A DNA stretch of 64,000 nucleotides. It comes from Marinilabiliaceae bacterium ANBcel2 (lineage in GTDB: Bacteria > Bacteroidota > Bacteroidia > Bacteroidales > Marinilabiliaceae). Below the pieces are notes generated by a model, which saw only the letters and a list, made by a program, of their open reading frames with translations, made no database searches and had not been told where the DNA came from. Location of the stretch: the NCBI GenBank assembly GCA_029688995.1, contig JARULA010000005.1, positions 1 through 64,000 on the forward strand, written 5' to 3'. This document shows, one piece after another, positions 26,166-37,870 of the stretch (the stretch's first letter is position 1; every line of letters starts with the position of its first letter). The position numbers and the translations under genes are program-made.

Positions 26166-27329
26166 CTACAATGCCTTTAAAATATGAGCTATAATATAAC
26201 CCAAATAGTTTCCCAGGGCGTACCCAATAATGCCAATAGTTAAGCCGGGCACCACAATTTTTCGATTGTTTAAGGCTGCTGCAATAACGGGGACAAAAGG
26301 CGGACTGCAAATAAGGGCTGTTGAGGTAATAATAAGGGTATCGGAGTCTATCTTAAAAATACGAGATAAGATAACCTGTAATATCAAAGAGCCCATAACA
26401 ACCCATGCAGCATAATAGACTACCGGAAGAGCAGAAATAACCAGATTACTTATATCTCCCATTGAGGCAACAACAACACTAAATATTAAAACAAAATACA
26501 TACCTACATCAAAAGTGCCCCGGGTTCGGTTCACTCTCTTAATTAATGCTGCTAAAAGAGATAGAGAGGTTATGGTTAACATTGTAACAGCCATTTGTGC
26601 CCCCTCATTAAACAGGAGTGCAAAAATAGCAGATATAGCAACAATAAGAGCTGCCAATACAATAACTCGAAGCAGAGGAATTAAAATAAAAGGCTTTATA
26701 AGTGCAGCAAATAGATAAGACTTTACACGGGTATTGCCAGATAGAGATTTAGAATCACTCTCTTTAGAATCATCTCTTTCAACTCTTTTTTCACCCAATA
26801 GAAAAGAAAAAACACTCTTGCCAACCCACATTAAAAAGAGAAGATAAAAAACACCTATAAACATATCGGCCGAGTGTGTTAAAAGATAGATATTCTCATC
26901 AGCATCCAAAATAAACTTTAAAGAGGCCAAATTAGGGGTTCCCCCGGTAAACACCCCAACCATTAATCCGCTCACACGCCAGGGTTCAGGCAAATAATCA
27001 TAAAAAATCCAATGACCACTAAATATCATAATTATAACACTCACCATACCGGCTGCCAAACTAACTATTGAGGGACGGGCAAGGGAACTAAGAGCTTTTA
27101 GATTTGTAGAAAATAACATCAATGGAATTGCCATTGGGATAGTTATTTTAGTCATAACATTTTGCACCGAATGCAGGTCGCAGGGAGCAATACCAATGTT
27201 TCCTGCAACAAACCCCGCAACATAGGCTATAACTATTGAACCTACCCGATTTAAAAGAGGAAATTTATGGCAAAGAAATAGAATTATCGCCGGTGAAAAG
27301 AGATAAAAAAGTATGAAAAATAAGATCAT
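26166..27329 (-). CDS. DUF819-family membrane protein
   Basis: A 387-residue polytopic membrane protein with about 10-12 hydrophobic segments and a hydrophilic loop near 185-205 (GEKRVERDDSKESDSKSLSG). The pattern (AYVAGFVAGNIGI; KITIPMAIPLMLFSTNL; VGVFTGGTPNLASLKFILD; CSPPFVPVIAAALNN) matches the DUF819 (YjcL-like) family, probable secondary transporters of unknown substrate. It stands alone, convergent with SulP and upstream of nothing obvious. Confidence 0.85.
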   Translation of the reverse strand: MILFFILFYLFSPAIILFLCHKFPLLNRVGSIVIAYVAGFVAGNIGIAPCDLHSVQNVMTKITIPMAIPLMLFSTNLKALSSLARPSIVSLAAGMVSVIIMIFSGHWIFYDYLPEPWRVSGLMVGVFTGGTPNLASLKFILDADENIYLLTHSADMFIGVFYLLFLMWVGKSVFSFLLGEKRVERDDSKESDSKSLSGNTRVKSYLFAALIKPFILIPLLRVIVLAALIVAISAIFALLFNEGAQMAVTMLTITSLSLLAALIKRVNRTRGTFDVGMYFVLIFSVVVASMGDISNLVISALPVVYYAAWVVMGSLILQVILSRIFKIDSDTLIITSTALICSPPFVPVIAAALNNRKIVVPGLTIGIIGYALGNYLGYIIAHILKAL

Positions 27330-27355
27330 AATTTATACACGGACTAAAAAATAAA

Positions 27356-27383
27356 ACAGGAACCATTAAGTAATGATTCCTGT
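27356..27383 (-). terminator. Terminator of metY
   Basis: Arms acaggaa...ttcctgt with an inner att/aat pair around a 4-nt loop. On the minus strand it is followed by TTTTATTTTTTAG. It lies 35 nt after the metY stop. Confidence 0.8.
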
Positions 27384-27417
27384 GCCGAAGATATAAAATT
27401 TAAATTTTATCTTAACT

Positions 27418-28719
<1,302 letters not shown>

Positions 28720-28758
28720 CTACTCGATTTATTTAATTAATCTAACAAAATTAATATT

Positions 28759-29193
28759 TTAACCCAGTTTAACCGAAACAGGTGTTGTGTTTGACAAATT
28801 ATCGTTAACCGGACAGCGATCTTCGACTTTTTCAAGCCACTCTTTAAGTGTAGCCTTATCAGCATCGGTATCTACATGCAAAACTGTTTCTATATTTTGA
28901 AATCCGGCTCTTTCGGCATTTGACTGTCCCATAAAACGAGCAGGATTCAAATCGCCTGAAACCTCAACCGACAATTTATTTATCTTAATACCCATCTCTT
29001 TAGCAACTGTATGGCCCACAACATTCAAACATCCTGCTAATCCTGCAAGCAGATATTCAACAGGATTGGCTCCATCATCGGTACCACCCAAATTAGCAGG
29101 CTCATCAACAACGAGCTTAAACTGACGGGCATTAAGATCGATTCTGGTTGCATTTACATTATCTCCCTTAACTGAAAAACTAACTTTTGCCAT
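28759..29193 (-). CDS. OsmC/Ohr-family protein
   Basis: A 144-residue OsmC-fold protein. The two redox cysteines are visible in LAGLAGCLNVVGHTVAKEMG (about residue 55) and EDRCPVNDNL (about residue 128). The family reduces organic hydroperoxides with thiols, though this YhfA-like subgroup with a DGANPVEYLLAGLAG segment is less well understood. It is 42 nt upstream of metY in the same direction; a link with sulfur metabolism or thiol balance is inferred. Confidence 0.9.
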   Translation of the reverse strand: MAKVSFSVKGDNVNATRIDLNARQFKLVVDEPANLGGTDDGANPVEYLLAGLAGCLNVVGHTVAKEMGIKINKLSVEVSGDLNPARFMGQSNAERAGFQNIETVLHVDTDADKATLKEWLEKVEDRCPVNDNLSNTTPVSVKLG

Positions 29194-29394
29194 AACTTAA
29201 AAGTTTATAGTGTTTAAAATTATATTGAACTTAAAAAACAAACAGAATAATGAAAAAGTTCAGTATTTGCTAATTAATTATATTTGCATATTAAATATAA
29301 CTTACCTCACACAAATGCAGCTAATGCGACAAAAGTAGATAAGAATAGATCATGTAACAGTAGTAATGAATTAACTTAATTATATTATGTTCAA

Positions 29395-29895
29395 ATGAAA
29401 AATAACTCTTCAACATATACAAACTATCTAAGTGAAGCTACAAGCAAAGCACCAGAAAACAGAGCCTTTTTAAAAAAGCTAAAATCAAAACGGCCGTCCG
29501 ACCTGGATAAGAGTGCTGCTTTTTTACATCACAAAGCTTTTGAGGATATTGATTGTCTTAACTGTGCAAACTGCTGCAAAACAACTTCACCAATTATAAC
29601 AATTAAGGATATTGAAAAGATGGCTCGCAGATTAAAAATAAAGTCTTCGGCATTTATCGATCAGTATCTCACCCGGGATGAAGAGGGAGACTATGTCTAC
29701 AAATCGGCTCCCTGTCCGTTCCTTATGCCTGATAACTACTGTATGATATATGAAGATCGCCCCAAAGCATGCAGGGAGTACCCCCATACCGATAGAAAAA
29801 AGATTCATCAAATTTTAAATATCACCTACAAAAACACATTTGTTTGTCCGGTTGTAGCAAAAGTAGTAAAGGGTCTTAAAACTATTTACAAATAA
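29395..29895 (+). CDS. YkgJ-family cysteine-cluster protein
   Basis: A 166-residue soluble protein. It has the YkgJ (zinc/iron-chelating) cysteine pattern: DCLNCANCCK, then PCPFL, YCMIYEDRPKACREYPH, and a last Cys in FVCPVV. The family is thought to bind a metal or Fe-S centre through about eight cysteines; its reaction is unknown. A TATATTTG box at 29279-29286 could be its promoter, giving a leader of about 100 nt. Single gene, ended by a shared terminator. Confidence 0.88.
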   Translation: MKNNSSTYTNYLSEATSKAPENRAFLKKLKSKRPSDLDKSAAFLHHKAFEDIDCLNCANCCKTTSPIITIKDIEKMARRLKIKSSAFIDQYLTRDEEGDYVYKSAPCPFLMPDNYCMIYEDRPKACREYPHTDRKKIHQILNITYKNTFVCPVVAKVVKGLKTIYK

Positions 29896-29934
29896 AAAAC
29901 TTCCTGCCGGCAAAAACCAACAGGAAGTTTTTTT
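29894..29934. terminator. Bidirectional terminator
   Basis: Arms aaaaaacttcctg (29894-29906) and caggaagttttttt (29921-29934), with A and T tracts on the two sides. It serves the YkgJ-like gene (plus) and the giant gene (minus). Confidence 0.9.
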
Positions 29935-29968
29935 GAAAGAGCTAAATCGTTAAACTAACTATTTTACT

Positions 29969-32900
29969 CTATTTTTTATCTGTACCTCCTTTTTGTGCGC
30001 CCCCTTTTTTACTATTTGGTGGCTCACCCTTATTTCCCGAAGGTTTACTTTGAGACTTACCTTCAGTTGTTGATGCAGAAGGTTTTGATTTAGCCTGCTT
30101 ACGACGATCAAGCTCCTTTAACACAGCATACTTGGCAGCCGCAATAGTTTCACGGTTAACCTTCTCGGTTATGCGCCCTTTAGGAAGATCATCAAGCTCA
30201 ATATATCCATCCATTAATAACAGCTGAGTAATCATGTTATTAATTTTTGTCTCATCTGAGTATCCTTGTGCTTCATAAAGCTTATCGGCACCTTCTAAAA
30301 ACTCCTGTGCAAACTCCGGATAGTTTGGCAAACTCATAAGCTCTTCATAAGTCTCACCAAAACTTGTAAGCTCAAAATTAAGATTTGGAGTGACAAGTAA
30401 CGGACTAAAAGGTTCTGAAGGATCTTTTGGTTTAAATCCGTTAACATTTGTCATATCAATCTCCTCCTCCGGGTTGTCCATTCGAACAAACTGAGCTTTC
30501 ATCATCTTATCGAGCTGATAAAGGTAGAAGTTATATCTAGAGATTTCGTTGCTGCTTTTCGCTCCGGAAAAAACATGAGAGTAACAGTCACGGGTAATTT
30601 TACGAACCCGATTCTTATTTTGTGTTATCTCACCATCGCCCGCTTTCATCTCCTGTATCATGCTAATAAGGGCTTCTGCGGCTTTTTGCGGACCGGTAAT
30701 CTCTTTTCCTTTTTTACCAATCTCGGTTGACATAATTGCACACTCAACCTTTTTACCTGCACCTTTACCATCAGGGCCACCTTTTAACACCTCAATCACA
30801 TTATAACGAGATTTAATCTCGCCCTCCTGAGCAATAAATGGCTGTCCGCCCGGAGTACTTGCCAATCCGTCAAAAATCTCAATAAAAATATTACGCGATA
30901 TAGTAACCTTATCCTCTTTTTCTCCGGATGTTACATTGGCAACAAACCTATTTTTAACAATATCAAAACAGACCGAATTAACTCTCCACTTTTCACCGTT
31001 ATAATTAAATGTTCTACCATTAAAAATCTGATTCACTACCTTTTCTACATCAATTTTATCCATCATCTTATATGATGAGGCCAGGTAATACTTTTTCTCT
31101 GATGGAACAAATTCCCAATCAAGTACATCATCAAGATAATTTCCATGTTGAGCCAATACATCAACAATATTCTTATCTCCGGTATATCGGCTAAGAGTTC
31201 GCTGAAAGTTTGGTCCGTCCTGACTGGTAGCTTTTTCCATTCTCTCACCATGTGAATCGATATAAAGCATAAAGTTCTCAGGATTGTTAACTCGTGTAAT
31301 ACCACCCTCTTCTTTAGAGTAATTATGCGCAGTAAGCATAATATCAATTTTATAGGGCATATTAATTTCACAAAAACCTGAAATTGTACTACGCGAGTTA
31401 AGGTCGGTAACGTTACTGTCAGCACTGGTTTCAAACAGATATTTATAATATTTGATGAAATCGGGATCAAAATCAGTAACCCTTGAAAAATCTCCCTCTT
31501 CGGTTCCAAATCCATAAAGATGACCCTCTTTATCACGGAATACATGGAACATATCACCGGCAAGGTTCTTTATTGAACGTACACCGGCAAGATTTTGACG
31601 TAGCCACTTAAGTACAAGAGCTGCCAACATTTCAGATTTACCTACACCACTATCACCGTCAATTTCAACAGTAAATATTGAACCATCTTCCATCTCAATG
31701 GCAAAAATAGAACCATGCTTTGGTACTCCACCCATCTCCTTAACTTTCTCGTTAAGCATTGTAAGCCATGGCTTCTTAACATTACCAAAGTAATCTCCCT
31801 CTTTGCGAAGTGGAGTAACAACAGTTTTAATATTACCTTTTGGCCCCTTAATATCAAAGAACCCTACCTGTGGAAATGATATAACCTTTTCGGGAGCACC
31901 AAGGAACAGAAGAACATCGGGTACAAAATTGCGAGCCTCTTCAAGCGAAACATCATAAGTTTGTACCAATCTGAAAAAATCAGTTAAGTACTTAATATAT
32001 CCTTTTTGGAAAACAATAAGCTGCTTAACAATACCATGCTGCATGATTTTACATCTGTAATCATCAGGATCCATATTGTCAACAAAGCGAGCCAGTCGAT
32101 TTTCAAAAAATTTCGATGAAGGCTTAACACTTAATGTTTTCAAATAGTCATGCTTACTTTTGCCTCTGTTCATATCAAGCAAATACATAGGCTCATCATC
32201 ATCACGATCAACACGATAAAATGGGAACTCACGCTTTTTAGCATCTGTAACAATACGAGTATGAAGCTGAACCGGCTGTTCTACTGATATCACACCACAT
32301 TTTGTCATAAGCTCATTAAGCCATGCCAACGACCCGTTATTATACTCCTCAAGAGTTTTATCCTTCATCTTAAAGTCACGATAAAGAGTTATACCGTGTT
32401 GAATCATCTCATTTAAATGAGAGTTTTGCTTGCGAAAATGAGTCTCAACAAAAGTCTTAATTGTATGAAGATATCTGTTATAGTAGTCGGTTCCTTTAGA
32501 AATATTTTGAATATGAACAATAAAGCCCACTACTTTATGAGTCACCTCTTCAAGCATATTTTCAGGAACCTTAATATCCTTTTTACGGAAAATATAATTC
32601 ATAATATCATTAATCTCCTGCGGAAGGATATCAGTCATTATATTCTCTGTAACTATACGCAAATCTTCATCTTCATTCTCTTCAATTTTCTCCTGTAAAA
32701 ATGCAAGCTTTTTCGTAACTAAATAGAAAAAGGAGTTATCATTTTTAAGAAGATAGACAAACAGAATTTTTTCTGCAATAGATAAGTCGGGATTAAGTAT
32801 TCTCTCTTTCACAACATTTACAATAACTCCAAAACCTCTTGTCGATAATAAAAGTTGTGAAAAACTCTCATCTAATCGAAGCTCTTCAAGATATTGATTA

Positions 32901-35900
32901 AGATACTTTTCAAGATCAAGATTCAGAGACTTTAAGCCTGTAACCTCTTCAAAATGTACACAGGCTGCCTCAATAATCTCTTTACGACTTGGTTCAATTG
33001 TATGCTGCTCAAAAGGCAGGTTAAAGTGAGTTAAAATTTCCCTGATATGCTTTTTAAGAACCATATTAACCCCTTCAAGACGGGCACTATCACGATATCC
33101 GTCACCGGTTGCCACAAGGGTTAATATTTTCATTTTTGAATCAGAGAAAAGCAATCTTTCCAGCTCAATAAGAATCTCCCGCATTATAAACATCTCTTCG
33201 GGATCATCCATAACATGATGGTTAGGCTGGAATGTTTTCTTATTATTTATATATTTTAATATTGTTGCCTTACTAAATCGAGACGCTACAATATTAAAAT
33301 TGAGGTTCTTAATTTGAGGAATATTACGATAAATTTGGGGAAGCAAATTTTCATAAATTTTAGTAAAAGCTCTACTTCTTATAAACTCCTCAACATCACG
33401 ACAATCTCCCACATCACCCTGAAACTCTATAACTGAATTTGGAGAGTCTCCAATTGTTGTAATAGATACTCCGCTTACCTGAGGTGAAGCATGATAAAGA
33501 GATCTATTATCATTAATTTTAAGCGAGCTGTTTAAACTCTTCTTATAATCTCTTACAGCTTCAAAATCGGTAAATACACCATTTAAAAAGGCACTATTAC
33601 TATTTAAAGGAAAGAGTTTCTCAACCAAATCAGTACTATCGGTCTCATCTGATGCCAGCTTACGTAGCTCATTATACTGCTTCCAGTATGAAAGGTAAAT
33701 TTGAAGTGCTGTACGTATCTCTTTCTCAAAAAGAGTATATCCATTAACTGTTCCATCAAGATAACCGCCTAATGAGAATCTCACTACGCCAGTTTTATAT
33801 GGAAGAGCACAAACACCTCTCTCCTCTCCAATCTTTTTCGAGAATACCTCCAAATCATTATAAGATCCATAATCTTTAAATAGCATATTAAATAGATAGG
33901 ATCCATCAGAGTTGATAATCTCAACATCTTCAATATTCAGCTCTTCAATAACCTCGGCGGCAACTTTCTTTGCCGTTGCAAGTCTGCGATTCGACTCACT
34001 TCGAAAATTCTTATTAACCCTAAAACGGTTAACTCCCTTGGCCAACTGTCCCGAATAATAAACAAAGAATGGAACATCCTTATATTTAAAATCATCAGGA
34101 AGCCCCAAAATATCTAATTTTGAAAGAGAGACCAACTCATCAAGCAGATAAAGGTAGAGCGGACTTCCTTCAAACATTGAACTATCAGGACAACTACTTT
34201 TGACATTTCCAGCAGGAAATTTTTCTATCTGATCCAGAACAAAAGTCTCTATAACCTTAACAATCTTGCTTCGAGATGCATTCTTAGGTAACTCCGATTC
34301 CAACTTATCTTTTAAAGATTTAGCTTTTATGCCGGTGTCTAACACTCCGTTAAGGAAATAAAGAGAAGCACTGTTACCCCGTACCGCCGGATTTTTTTCT
34401 GCTGCATATTCAACTACATCTTTCATTGCAGGGGTAGCCACTATTGCACCTAAACGGTCACCCGACCCTGCAAGATTTTTAGTTGTTGAAAGAGATGAAA
34501 CCACTCTTATTTTTGAAAACACATTCTCATTATTAAAAACATAACGAGAAATAGATCTCCATTTTGGTAGCAGCGAATCATCAATCTTTACACTGTCAGT
34601 ATAAGCTTCATCAAGTAACAGTGTTATTTTACTATTATTTATAAACTTAAGGAACTCAATTAAGTTTTCCCTGTTAAAATCGGAGTATCCTGTTGGATTA
34701 GATGGATCATTAATTATAATAGTAACATTCTCGCAAAACCTATCCCAAAGATTTCCTGTAGGATCAAAAAGTTGAAGCGTATTTTTAATACGGGCAAACT
34801 TTGCATGAACCCTTTCATAATCTATTCTTTGGTCATCAAGATTTTCAATCTCAATATCAAAGGGATTAATATTAAATTTATCTTCCGAAAACAGGTCGGT
34901 GTACTCCCATGCAAGCACTTTATTATAAATTATATAAGGCTTAGGCTGACTATCCTTAAAGAATAGCAGATCTCTAATTATCATTTGAACATCATCAGAG
35001 ATTGATGTTTTATCAAGATTACCCAAATCACTTATAAAACCTTTAATAATCTCTTTACCCTTATCATCGAGACGATCAAAATCTTTATAAACACCCAGAT
35101 CTATTAGAATATTTCTAAACCGTCCCTTATTATCTGCCTCATTATCTACTTTGGTTATATATTTTTGATACTTCTCTAAAAATAGATTTACACCAAAATT
35201 TTTATGAAAGTGATTATGAAGTGTTCTTTTATAATTATCAGGAATAAAGTTTAATATTGTTTTACACCTCTCCACTATCTTATCATCAAGAGGTTTCATG
35301 TTACGATCAAGCAGATATTCACCATAGGTGCGTATCTGATTTCGTCCACCTCCCTCAAGAATTGTGGCAATACGTAAATTGGGGGTGTCACTGTAAAAAT
35401 ACTTTCTGATTTTTGATTCAAAATCAGATACCAACTCCTTATTTTGAGTCTTACGTCTTTTTTCATCAGCACAATTTTGAATAAACTGGATAAAATCACG
35501 CAAACGTGCTAATGAATAACGATCTGCAAGAATTTGACGTGTAAAAGAGTCAAATTTAAACAGACTTAAATTTTTTACAGGATCTTTGGCCTCGCCAAGC
35601 TGTTCCTGCTTTAAATTATCCAACTCACCATTATACTCCTCAATCTTTTTAGCAACCAATACCTTAAACTCTTCAAGGTTTGTTTGATTAACATTTTCAA
35701 GGATTAACCTTAAATTAAGCTGAGTATTTGCAGGGGCTCCAAGTTTTTTGGTATGAACCTTATTAAGGGTATTAATTACCCCGTTATGAAAACTAAATAC
35801 AAGACAGCTGTTTGAGGCAAGTGATTCGGGTGAATTATCAACAACAACAATTCGTGATATAAGGGGGAACCATTTTGAACCGGCAAACATATTTTTACGC

Positions 35901-36721
35901 ATATGTTTTACCTTAATAACAAAAACACTTGAAGTATCATCAAGCATCATCTCATAAAGCTCATCACCCTTAACATTTTCTACTACCCTTATACTTCCCG
36001 AGCCAAAAACCTCGCTACCGAGAAGTTCAATTGCCATATCTGAATTACCCGATACAACAGTCCGTATAAAACCATTAAGTCCTTTAAAGTTAACGGCCCA
36101 TTCGGTACGGTGTAAAAAGTTATTTTTTTCGGCTCCTGTAGTATAATGAGTACTCTGATTGATCATCTGCTCCAGAGTATCCATCAAATAGTTCCAATGA
36201 GCCTCATCAATATCGCCTATCACGCCAATTACATCGCGAAAACGACGAAGTTCTTTAGGCGGACTTCCAATTAAAACCCGTGATAAAAATGTAATGGTAT
36301 CTTCGGTAACAGGTGGGGTTCCTACCGAGAAATCATGACCTGCACGAATATTACTAATCCACTCTTTTTTTACCTTATCAACAATATCATTGTCGGCAAA
36401 GTATCCTAATTTTTGATTAAATTTTCGTTTTAATGATGAATAAACAAATGCTTTAGAATCCTCATGAGGATAAAGCATCAATGACACATCGGAATAACCC
36501 GGTATCTCTTCCTGAAATTTTAATAAAAACTTCTGAATCTCGGCCTGCTGACGTGCAGGATCATTAGGCTCTTCATAACACAACCTAACAAATGACTTAA
36601 GATTGTCAAACACAAAATTGGGTAGAAACACCTCTGCCCGTTCACCCAACGACCTGTACAGATCGATGAATTCACGCGCCTCTTTCCTTAAAAATGCTTT
36701 AGGAAGTCCTTCGATTTGCAT
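29969..36721 (-). CDS. Giant PLP aminotransferase / PEPCK-like P-loop fusion protein
   Basis: 2,250 residues, no signal peptide or membrane segment. (1) Residues 1-550 are not recognised. (2) About 560-1010 is a class I/II aminotransferase fold: NPTG at 675-678, DEAY at 704-707, PLP lysine Lys748 in SSLSTTKNLAGSGDRLG, Arg756, and a likely carboxylate-binding Arg981 in VVRFSLGG. (3) About 1010-1640 is not recognised. (4) About 1660-1870 resembles the PEP carboxykinase/HPr kinase superfamily: P-loop GDSGVGKSE at 1689-1697 (the same form as HPr kinase), then AGDMFHVF with Asp1723, GHLYGFGTEEGDF, and NNPENFMLYIDSHGER, which follow the order of PEPCK kinase motifs. (5) The last 55 residues are basic, Ser/Gly/Lys-rich and disordered. 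From memory, long proteins of this kind recur in Bacteroidota, annotated only as aminotransferases. Substrate and role unknown. A separate TAnnTTTG box lies upstream, so it is probably a single-gene unit. Confidence 0.85.
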   Translation of the reverse strand: MQIEGLPKAFLRKEAREFIDLYRSLGERAEVFLPNFVFDNLKSFVRLCYEEPNDPARQQAEIQKFLLKFQEEIPGYSDVSLMLYPHEDSKAFVYSSLKRKFNQKLGYFADNDIVDKVKKEWISNIRAGHDFSVGTPPVTEDTITFLSRVLIGSPPKELRRFRDVIGVIGDIDEAHWNYLMDTLEQMINQSTHYTTGAEKNNFLHRTEWAVNFKGLNGFIRTVVSGNSDMAIELLGSEVFGSGSIRVVENVKGDELYEMMLDDTSSVFVIKVKHMRKNMFAGSKWFPLISRIVVVDNSPESLASNSCLVFSFHNGVINTLNKVHTKKLGAPANTQLNLRLILENVNQTNLEEFKVLVAKKIEEYNGELDNLKQEQLGEAKDPVKNLSLFKFDSFTRQILADRYSLARLRDFIQFIQNCADEKRRKTQNKELVSDFESKIRKYFYSDTPNLRIATILEGGGRNQIRTYGEYLLDRNMKPLDDKIVERCKTILNFIPDNYKRTLHNHFHKNFGVNLFLEKYQKYITKVDNEADNKGRFRNILIDLGVYKDFDRLDDKGKEIIKGFISDLGNLDKTSISDDVQMIIRDLLFFKDSQPKPYIIYNKVLAWEYTDLFSEDKFNINPFDIEIENLDDQRIDYERVHAKFARIKNTLQLFDPTGNLWDRFCENVTIIINDPSNPTGYSDFNRENLIEFLKFINNSKITLLLDEAYTDSVKIDDSLLPKWRSISRYVFNNENVFSKIRVVSSLSTTKNLAGSGDRLGAIVATPAMKDVVEYAAEKNPAVRGNSASLYFLNGVLDTGIKAKSLKDKLESELPKNASRSKIVKVIETFVLDQIEKFPAGNVKSSCPDSSMFEGSPLYLYLLDELVSLSKLDILGLPDDFKYKDVPFFVYYSGQLAKGVNRFRVNKNFRSESNRRLATAKKVAAEVIEELNIEDVEIINSDGSYLFNMLFKDYGSYNDLEVFSKKIGEERGVCALPYKTGVVRFSLGGYLDGTVNGYTLFEKEIRTALQIYLSYWKQYNELRKLASDETDSTDLVEKLFPLNSNSAFLNGVFTDFEAVRDYKKSLNSSLKINDNRSLYHASPQVSGVSITTIGDSPNSVIEFQGDVGDCRDVEEFIRSRAFTKIYENLLPQIYRNIPQIKNLNFNIVASRFSKATILKYINNKKTFQPNHHVMDDPEEMFIMREILIELERLLFSDSKMKILTLVATGDGYRDSARLEGVNMVLKKHIREILTHFNLPFEQHTIEPSRKEIIEAACVHFEEVTGLKSLNLDLEKYLNQYLEELRLDESFSQLLLSTRGFGVIVNVVKERILNPDLSIAEKILFVYLLKNDNSFFYLVTKKLAFLQEKIEENEDEDLRIVTENIMTDILPQEINDIMNYIFRKKDIKVPENMLEEVTHKVVGFIVHIQNISKGTDYYNRYLHTIKTFVETHFRKQNSHLNEMIQHGITLYRDFKMKDKTLEEYNNGSLAWLNELMTKCGVISVEQPVQLHTRIVTDAKKREFPFYRVDRDDDEPMYLLDMNRGKSKHDYLKTLSVKPSSKFFENRLARFVDNMDPDDYRCKIMQHGIVKQLIVFQKGYIKYLTDFFRLVQTYDVSLEEARNFVPDVLLFLGAPEKVISFPQVGFFDIKGPKGNIKTVVTPLRKEGDYFGNVKKPWLTMLNEKVKEMGGVPKHGSIFAIEMEDGSIFTVEIDGDSGVGKSEMLAALVLKWLRQNLAGVRSIKNLAGDMFHVFRDKEGHLYGFGTEEGDFSRVTDFDPDFIKYYKYLFETSADSNVTDLNSRSTISGFCEINMPYKIDIMLTAHNYSKEEGGITRVNNPENFMLYIDSHGERMEKATSQDGPNFQRTLSRYTGDKNIVDVLAQHGNYLDDVLDWEFVPSEKKYYLASSYKMMDKIDVEKVVNQIFNGRTFNYNGEKWRVNSVCFDIVKNRFVANVTSGEKEDKVTISRNIFIEIFDGLASTPGGQPFIAQEGEIKSRYNVIEVLKGGPDGKGAGKKVECAIMSTEIGKKGKEITGPQKAAEALISMIQEMKAGDGEITQNKNRVRKITRDCYSHVFSGAKSSNEISRYNFYLYQLDKMMKAQFVRMDNPEEEIDMTNVNGFKPKDPSEPFSPLLVTPNLNFELTSFGETYEELMSLPNYPEFAQEFLEGADKLYEAQGYSDETKINNMITQLLLMDGYIELDDLPKGRITEKVNRETIAAAKYAVLKELDRRKQAKSKPSASTTEGKSQSKPSGNKGEPPNSKKGGAQKGGTDKK

Positions 36722-36811
36722 AATATTATATCTATTTTAATTTATATTTATCGTGAGTAGTTATAAAACCAAATTAAAAGTGTTTTATACAATTCTGTTT
36801 ATAGAATGACA

Positions 36812-36819
36812 CAAATATA
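36812..36819 (-). promoter_or_regulatory. -7 box of the giant fusion gene
   Basis: TATATTTG on the minus strand, about 91 nt before the ATG, matching TAnnTTTG. It implies a leader of about 80 nt and transcription separate from hflKC. Confidence 0.4.
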
Positions 36820-36898
36820 CTCAATAAAGAAACTAAACTGTAAACCAAATTCAATTTCTTAATATTTTTAAATAAATAAAAACACAAATTATTAGTAT

Positions 36899-37840
36899 TT
36901 ATTGCATACCTTTAAGATATTGATAAAGATCACTATCTGTTGAAAGAATCATCTTAGTCTCCTTATCAAAAGTCTTCTCAAGTGTCTCCATAGATTTTAT
37001 AAATTGATACAACTCACGCGAAGAGCGCGAACGATTATAAGCAGCAGCATATATATTTGCTGCAGTGGCATCAGCTCTACCTCGTATCTCCTCAGCTTCA
37101 CGATAAGCTTCAGACCTGATTGTTTGTAGCTCTCTTTCCCGCTCTCCGTGAATAACAGAGGCTTCTCCGTGACCCTCTGACCTAAACTCTTCGGCTATAC
37201 GATGACGCTCACTTTTCATACGGTCATAAACCTGTTCGCGAACATCAGGCACATAATTTATGCGCTTAATTTTAAAATCTAATATAACTATACCCAAGTC
37301 TCTGGTCTGTTCGTTAGCCGACTGTCTTATATCTCTTTGAATTTGATCACGACCTACATCTATTCTTGCAAGTGAGTCACCAATCATCTCTCCTATCTCA
37401 CCAACTTCAACAGGTTCACGGTTTGTCGAACGTACAGCCTCTTCAAGGTTATGATTTGCAATATGATCACGCGTTTCACCATCAAGAATATCGGCAATTC
37501 TCGACATAGCATTACGCTCATTTGTTAAACGAATAAAAAATCTTAAAGGATCAGTTATCTGCCAACGAGCAAATGAATCAACAAAAATATATTTTTTGTC
37601 TCTTGTAGGAATTTGATTTGGATCACCATCCCACTCCAAAAATCTCTTTTCAAAAAAGTTAACCTTTTGAATAAAAGGGACTTTAAAATTTAATCCCGGA
37701 GTTGTAACAGCATCACCCACCGGACGACCAAACTGAGTAACAACAGCCTGCTCGGTTTCATCAACAATATATATACTGCTATAGACAACAATCGCAATTA
37801 AAGCAGCGACTATTACTGATATGATATTTTTTGTACTCAT
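36899..37840 (-). CDS. hflC: HflC, SPFH-domain protease modulator
   Basis: A 313-residue inner-membrane protein. One N-terminal membrane anchor (about 8-27) is followed by EQAVVTQFGRPVGDAVTTPG and GLNFKVPFIQKVNFFEKR of the SPFH/prohibitin domain, then a long coiled coil rich in R/E/A (ERERELQTIRSEAYREAEEI). HflC and HflK form a large membrane cage around FtsH and tune its proteolysis. It directly follows hflK (30 nt). Length is normal for the family. Confidence 0.95.
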   Translation of the reverse strand: MSTKNIISVIVAALIAIVVYSSIYIVDETEQAVVTQFGRPVGDAVTTPGLNFKVPFIQKVNFFEKRFLEWDGDPNQIPTRDKKYIFVDSFARWQITDPLRFFIRLTNERNAMSRIADILDGETRDHIANHNLEEAVRSTNREPVEVGEIGEMIGDSLARIDVGRDQIQRDIRQSANEQTRDLGIVILDFKIKRINYVPDVREQVYDRMKSERHRIAEEFRSEGHGEASVIHGERERELQTIRSEAYREAEEIRGRADATAANIYAAAYNRSRSSRELYQFIKSMETLEKTFDKETKMILSTDSDLYQYLKGMQ

Positions 37841-37870
37841 ACAATCTTTATTTGTTTAATTAATGTAAAA

